A stretch of DNA of 8,612 bases. Origin: Bacteroidales bacterium UBA4347. GTDB lineage: Bacteria; Bacteroidota; Bacteroidia; Bacteroidales; P3. This document shows, piece by piece, positions 5,377-8,612 of this stretch (within the stretch, counting starts at the first letter, position 1; every line of letters starts with the position of its first letter). The position numbers and the translations under genes are program-made. A model generated the notes under the pieces. That model searched no databases. It was not told where the DNA came from and worked only from the letters and a program-made list of their open reading frames with translations. The DNA is taken from positions 1 through 8,612 of the forward strand of contig DGTB01000123.1 in the NCBI GenBank assembly GCA_002394185.1. The letters are read 5' to 3'.

Positions 5377-7818
5377 CTAAAAATAGAGCGTATATCCTAC
5401 CGAGGGCAACACGGGGAAGATGCTCAGCTGCATGAGCGCCGAGGGGTATCCGTTGTAGTGCTCGGTGCGCGACTGGTAAAGCATGTAGGGGTTCTGGCGG
5501 TTGTAGACGTTGTAGACGCTGACGCTGATGGTACGACGGGCGCGCTTGAACTTGCGGTGGAAGTTGGCACCAAGGTCGAGGCGGTGGTAGTTGGGCATAC
5601 GGTAGTTGTTGCGGCCCTCGACAACGCTGATGGAGTTGCGGCCAGGGGTTTCATTGTCGTAATCGTCGGGGTCCTCGAAGGCTGTGGGATAGGTCTGTGT
5701 GGCCAGCGAGGCGGCGTTGCCGGTGGAGAAGACCCACGTGGCGCTGACGTCGATGGTGGGACTGACCTTGTAGGAGAGGACGATGGAGAGGTCGTGGCGA
5801 CGGTCGTATTTGGCCGGGAAGGGATCTCCGCCATTGATTATCTGGCCCTCGCGGTCGAACTGGCGCATGGAACGGCTCCACGTGTAGCCTATCCAGCCCG
5901 TCAGGTCGCCGAATTCACGCTGGACGAGGAATTCTACGCCATAGCTCCAGCCACGGCCGCTGTAGACGAGGTTCTCCCAGTTCTCACTGCTACCGAAGAA
6001 GGTGGCGCCGTCCTTGTACTCAATGAGGTTGTTCATGTGCTTGTAGTAGGCCTCGACCGAGAACTCGGCAATACCGGTGAGGGTGTAGTTGACACCCAGA
6101 GCCACCTGGTCGGAGGTCATGGGATCCACACGGTCGGTCACCGGCACCCAGAGGTCGGTGGGCAGGGTGACGCTGGTGGTGGAGAGGAGGTGCACATATT
6201 GCGTCATGCGGGCATAGCCTGCTTTGACAGAAAGGTCGGGCGTGATGAGCACACGTCCGGAGAGGCGTGGCTGGATGGAACCATAGGTGGCGTCGTGAAC
6301 GCGGAAGGCACTGAGGTGGAGACCATAGTTGAGTTTGACAGCCTCGGTGATGGACCAGTCGTCCTCGATATAGCCGACAAACTCGTTGGCGGGAATGGTG
6401 CCGGACATGATGCTGGAGTCAATCTGCAGGGCTTGGTTCATCTGGATGGAATCGAAGTAGTTGACGCTGGCGTTGGCCACCTCGGGCGTGAACCAGTGGC
6501 GCGTGGCGTTGACGCCGAACTTGACGGTATGCTCGGGCGTGGGCGTATAATCGAAGTCCGAGCGCAGCGTCACCTCGCGAATGCCCGAATTGTAGTCGCC
6601 GGTGATGGTGGAGGCTTTGGGATCATCAGGCATGGCCAGTTTCTCCACTGAGCCCACGATATTGTTCTTGTACTGCGTGTAGGAGGCCGAGAGGTTCATG
6701 AAGATTTTGGGCGAGAGCTCGTAGTTCCACCGCAGGGCGCCGACGAGGTTGCCCCAGAGGGTCGAGAAGCCAAGGTTGATGTCCTCGTTGAGGGCCGTGA
6801 CGGTGTGGACCTTGCCGTGGATTTCGTCGTCGCCTATGAAGAAAGAGACATAGAGGCGACTCTTGTCGCTGAACTTGTGGGTAAGCTTGGCGTTGATGTC
6901 GTAGAAATAATAGCCCGCGTCGAATTTGGCATTCGTGGCCAATGCAGGGCCTTGCGGTTCCTCGTCAGAGGTGGCATCGTTGAGCCACATGATGGCCGGA
7001 ATGACAAAGAGCTCGGCATAAGTGCGGCGCGCCGAAATCGAGAAGGTGGTCTTCTCCTTGACCAACGGACCTTCCAGATTGAACTTGGCGGAGATGAGTC
7101 CGACCGACAGGTTGCCGTGGAGCTCCTTGTCGTTGCCATTGTTCTGAGTAACATCGAGCACGGCGCTCAGGCGCCCTCCGAAGCGGGCAGGGAACGAGCC
7201 TTTGTAGAGGGTGACATTCTTGACGGCATCGGTGTTGAAAGCAGAGAAGAAGCCTCCCATGTGGGTGACATTGTAGAGCGGCACACCGTCGAGGAGGAAG
7301 AGGTTCTCGTCGGGGCCACCGCCGCGCACATACATACCGCTGTTGCCCTCGCTGCCGCTCTGCACACCGGGCATGAGCTGCAGCGCCTTGATGAGGTCGG
7401 CCTCGCCGAACATCACGGGCACGGACTTGATTTTCTCCACAGTCATCACATTGGCGCTCATCTGTGCGGAACGCACGTCGCCCACACGCTCGGCGGTGAT
7501 GGTCACCTCGCTGAGGGTGACGCTGGAGGCGAGCTTGACATTGAGCTCGCGGTTGGCGCTGAGCTTGAGATTGAAGAACTGGGGCTCGTAGCCCACAAAG
7601 GAGACCTTGAGGTTGACGGAGTCGCGCTTGACGGTAAGCGAGTAGTGGCCATAGACATTGGTCACCGTGCCCTTGCCGCTGCGCGTGTCGAGCACCGTGG
7701 CGCCGATAAGGGTCTCGCCGGTGGCGGCGTCGGTGATGGTGCCGCTGATGGTGGCGTTCTGGGCCCAGGCAAACAGAGGCGCCACGATAAATAGTAATAA
7801 TAACAGTTTATATTTCAT
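5377..7818 (-). CDS. TonB-dependent outer-membrane receptor with carboxypeptidase-regulatory-like N-domain
   Basis: 813 residues, ATG start. Residues 1-20 are a signal peptide ending WAQ. About 21-105 are a CarboxypepD_reg-like beta-sandwich (ISGTITDAATGETLIGATV, then SFVGYEP). The plug follows at about 115-230, with LIKALQLMPGV, GMYVRGGGPDENLFLLDGVP and YKGSFPARFGGRLSAVLDV. The rest is a 22-strand-type barrel ending in Phe (YTLYF), the usual outer-membrane assembly signal. It imports a ligand using TonB energy. It is shorter than typical SusC proteins and has no SusD neighbour; the DUF4249 lipoprotein downstream takes that place. The ligand cannot be told from sequence: no heme, siderophore or B12 signature was recognised. 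Its start overlaps the end of the folK frame by 11 bases, so translation may be coupled. Intact, with base composition like its neighbours. Confidence 0.92.
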   Translation of the reverse strand: MKYKLLLLLFIVAPLFAWAQNATISGTITDAATGETLIGATVLDTRSGKGTVTNVYGHYSLTVKRDSVNLKVSFVGYEPQFFNLKLSANRELNVKLASSVTLSEVTITAERVGDVRSAQMSANVMTVEKIKSVPVMFGEADLIKALQLMPGVQSGSEGNSGMYVRGGGPDENLFLLDGVPLYNVTHMGGFFSAFNTDAVKNVTLYKGSFPARFGGRLSAVLDVTQNNGNDKELHGNLSVGLISAKFNLEGPLVKEKTTFSISARRTYAELFVIPAIMWLNDATSDEEPQGPALATNAKFDAGYYFYDINAKLTHKFSDKSRLYVSFFIGDDEIHGKVHTVTALNEDINLGFSTLWGNLVGALRWNYELSPKIFMNLSASYTQYKNNIVGSVEKLAMPDDPKASTITGDYNSGIREVTLRSDFDYTPTPEHTVKFGVNATRHWFTPEVANASVNYFDSIQMNQALQIDSSIMSGTIPANEFVGYIEDDWSITEAVKLNYGLHLSAFRVHDATYGSIQPRLSGRVLITPDLSVKAGYARMTQYVHLLSTTSVTLPTDLWVPVTDRVDPMTSDQVALGVNYTLTGIAEFSVEAYYKHMNNLIEYKDGATFFGSSENWENLVYSGRGWSYGVEFLVQREFGDLTGWIGYTWSRSMRQFDREGQIINGGDPFPAKYDRRHDLSIVLSYKVSPTIDVSATWVFSTGNAASLATQTYPTAFEDPDDYDNETPGRNSISVVEGRNNYRMPNYHRLDLGANFHRKFKRARRTISVSVYNVYNRQNPYMLYQSRTEHYNGYPSALMQLSIFPVLPSVGYTLYF

Positions 7819-8612
7819 GCAACAGTTGTGTTACAGTTTTGTTCAACACGGGATGGACGTAGTCCGGTATGATTTCGGCCAGGGGTTCGAGGACGAAACG
7901 GCGGAGGTGCATGCGGGGATGGGGAATGACGAGGTCGGGGGTGTCGATGACCTCGTGGTCGAAGAAGATGAGGTCGATGTCGATGGGGCGGGAATGGTAG
8001 GTACGCGACCCATTCATTCCTCGCTCCTCCCCTTGGCAAGACCCATTCATTCCTCGCTCCTCCCCTTGACAAGGGGAGGTGGCCGAAGGCCGGAGGGGTC
8101 CGACATCAGCATTTCCCTCACCCCTCACCCCTTCGGGGAGCTCCCCTTGCCAAGGGGAGCAACCAAGTGCTGCATGCTTACCCCAATCATAGGGAGACAC
8201 CTTTCCTCCACACTGTCCCACGGCCTCCTCTATCCAGCCTATAACAGACTTGAGATGCTCAAAGACCATTCTGTTCTCGAATCTAAGAACCCTTATTCCA
8301 TATTCTCGAAGAAGATATTCATCACGTCCCAGATCATACTCTCGTTGACGTTTAAAAGTATCGTAATGAACGTTGACATCAAGCTCTACCGCCAAATGCA
8401 ATTCTGGGCAGTAAAAGTCCAGAATGTATTTCTCTATACCATATTGGCGTCTAAATTTGTATCCAGACAGTTGTCTGTTCTTTAAAAAAGTCCATAAGAA
8501 AGCCTCTGCCGAGGTTCCATTTGTCCTCAGCAGTCTTCTGGACAACTTGTTTTCTTTCAGGTTTCTTCTGGCATCGTAGCGACCCCTCAGTCCTGCGGAC
8601 AGCTCCCCTTGG
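7808..8612 (-). CDS. folK: folK (HPPK) C-terminal part fused in frame to a DUF559 nuclease-like domain; 5' end outside window
   Basis: The frame is open from the right edge to the TAA at 7808. A TTG at 8545 could be a start, but the frame continues upstream through QGELSAGLRGR and YDARRNLKENK to the edge, so the gene is probably longer. From about 8541 to 8220 it encodes a DUF559 (Vsr/PD-(D/E)xK-like) domain: GTSAEAFLW, YKFRRQYGIEKYILDFYC, AVELD and GIRVLRFEN. The usual Gly after VELD is Val here. Next comes repeat-derived peptide (about 8165-8006). The last 65 codons are the HPPK C-terminus: RPIDIDLIFF (the DxD pair binding Mg-ATP), TPDLVIPHPR and RRFVLEPLAEIIPDYVHP. HPPK pyrophosphorylates 6-hydroxymethyl-dihydropterin in folate synthesis. 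The HPPK N-terminal half (GSN motif) is not in the window and, I infer, lies beyond the insert. The stop overlaps the receptor start. The fused protein may be inactive, or may tolerate the insertion in a loop before the DxD motif. Confidence 0.8.
   Translation of the reverse strand, partial: QGELSAGLRGRYDARRNLKENKLSRRLLRTNGTSAEAFLWTFLKNRQLSGYKFRRQYGIEKYILDFYCPELHLAVELDVNVHYDTFKRQREYDLGRDEYLLREYGIRVLRFENRMVFEHLKSVIGWIEEAVGQCGGKVSPYDWGKHAALGCSPWQGELPEGVRGEGNADVGPLRPSATSPCQGEERGMNGSCQGEERGMNGSRTYHSRPIDIDLIFFDHEVIDTPDLVIPHPRMHLRRFVLEPLAEIIPDYVHPVLNKTVTQLLHEI
8007..8072 (+). repeat. Tandem 33-bp duplication
   Basis: Two adjacent copies (8007-8039 and 8040-8072) differ at one base (G versus A). 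Each starts GACCCATTCATTCCTCGC and ends in half of a palindromic element arm. The duplication adds 11 codons (GSCQGEERGMN-type) and keeps the folK frame. It resembles the in-frame 45-bp array in the radical SAM gene on a smaller scale. Confidence 0.92.
8059..8099 (-). repeat. Palindromic element copy 2 (41 bp)
   Basis: A perfect inverted repeat with 10-base arms (CCTCCCCTTG / CAAGGGGAGG, one central base, 8059-8079) is followed by T, then GGCC-GAA-GGCC (8081-8091) and GGAGGGGT. It is nearly identical to copy 1 in the opposite orientation. On the minus strand it reads PLRPSATSPCQGEE with no stop. Confidence 0.88.
8120..8160 (+). repeat. Palindromic element copy 3 (41 bp)
   Basis: ACCCCTCA, then CCCC-TTC-GGGG (8128-8138), A, and a perfect inverted repeat GCTCCCCTTG / CAAGGGGAGC around C (8140-8160). 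Stem bases differ from copies 1 and 2 in a compensating way, keeping both hairpins. It is inverted relative to copy 2, with a 20-base gap. On the minus strand it reads CSPWQGELPEGVRGE. Confidence 0.88.
8582..8612 (+). repeat. Palindromic element copy 4 (cut by window edge)
   Basis: ACCCCTCA, then GTCC-TGC-GGAC (a third, again compensated, stem), A, GCTCCCCTTG and G. The visible 31 bases follow the layout of copy 3 and the remaining arm would lie outside. It marks the upstream side of the DUF559 segment and reads QGELSAGLRGR on the minus strand, in frame with it. Confidence 0.75.

Larger units (their letters stand above)
8006..8612 (-). mobile_element. Putative DUF559 nuclease cassette bounded by palindromic elements, inserted in folK
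   Basis: Everything in the frame upstream of the HPPK C-terminus is foreign to HPPK. It has a palindromic element at the right edge (8582-8612, cut by the window), a DUF559 domain, and two inverted palindromic elements (8120-8160 and 8059-8099) separated by 20 bases, then a tandem 33-bp repeat. The nuclease part is visibly more AT-rich than folK and the receptor gene, which suggests transfer. No transposase or integrase is present. By analogy with homing endonucleases, a nuclease embedded in a host gene in frame could promote its own spread. That mechanism is inference only. The outer boundary lies outside the window. Confidence 0.5.

Noticed and set aside
5458..7794. Long plus-strand frames (5458-6651, 6805-7794) opposite the TonB-dependent receptor, and a similar one at 4318-5367
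   Set aside because: These are antisense shadows of the receptor and DUF4249 genes, rich in Val, Gly, Ala and Glu as expected from the complementary codons, with no domain signature or start context.
8006..8612. Intein interpretation of the folK insertion
   Set aside because: No intein splicing blocks (N-terminal Cys/Ser block, His-Asn end) are visible around the DUF559 domain; the flanks are palindrome-encoded peptide.

Overview
The window looks like chromosomal DNA of a Bacteroidota member, most likely a gut- or rumen-type Bacteroidales lineage. The evidence is the Bacteroidales-type promoters (TTTG, 19-nt gap, TATCTTTG), a TonB-dependent receptor with a carboxypeptidase-regulatory-like N-terminus paired with a DUF4249 lipoprotein, a bifunctional DAHP synthase/chorismate mutase, and a radical SAM/lipoprotein pair of the TIGR04133/TIGR04134 type. 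No RNA genes, CRISPR array or classical transposase are visible.

Layout from left to right. (1) 91-2268, minus strand: a three-gene cassette transcribed as lipoprotein (2268-1726), 60-residue mini-lipoprotein (1716-1534), then radical SAM/SPASM enzyme (1527-91). A strong promoter match just after the enzyme's stop fires leftwards into a gene outside the window. (2) 2342-3370, plus strand: DAHP synthase/chorismate mutase, divergent from the cassette. (3) 3504-4107, minus strand: rplU-rpmA (ribosomal proteins L21 and L27), with a good promoter and a rho-independent terminator. (4) 4273-7818, minus strand: TonB-dependent receptor followed by its DUF4249 lipoprotein. (5) 7808-8612, minus strand: an open frame running off the right edge. 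It reads palindromic element, DUF559 nuclease-like domain, two more palindromic elements, then the C-terminal part of FolK (HPPK). Its stop overlaps the receptor's start.

Two things stand out. First, the radical SAM enzyme has two adjacent candidate substrates. One is a full-length lipoprotein with a single MYGxP motif. The other is a stripped-down lipoprotein that is little more than the same signal peptide plus two copies of the motif, and it may be a natural minimal substrate. Second, a roughly 41-bp palindromic element (two hairpins, with compensatory changes between copies) occurs five times, always inside an open frame without breaking it. A pair brackets six 45-bp tandem repeats inserted between the radical SAM core and the SPASM domain of the enzyme. 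Three copies bracket a DUF559 nuclease-like domain that appears to be inserted in frame into folK. This resembles the known Rickettsia palindromic elements that insert in frame into proteins, but here with an attached nuclease-like cargo. Mobility, and the presence of the folK N-terminal half beyond the right edge, are inferences.
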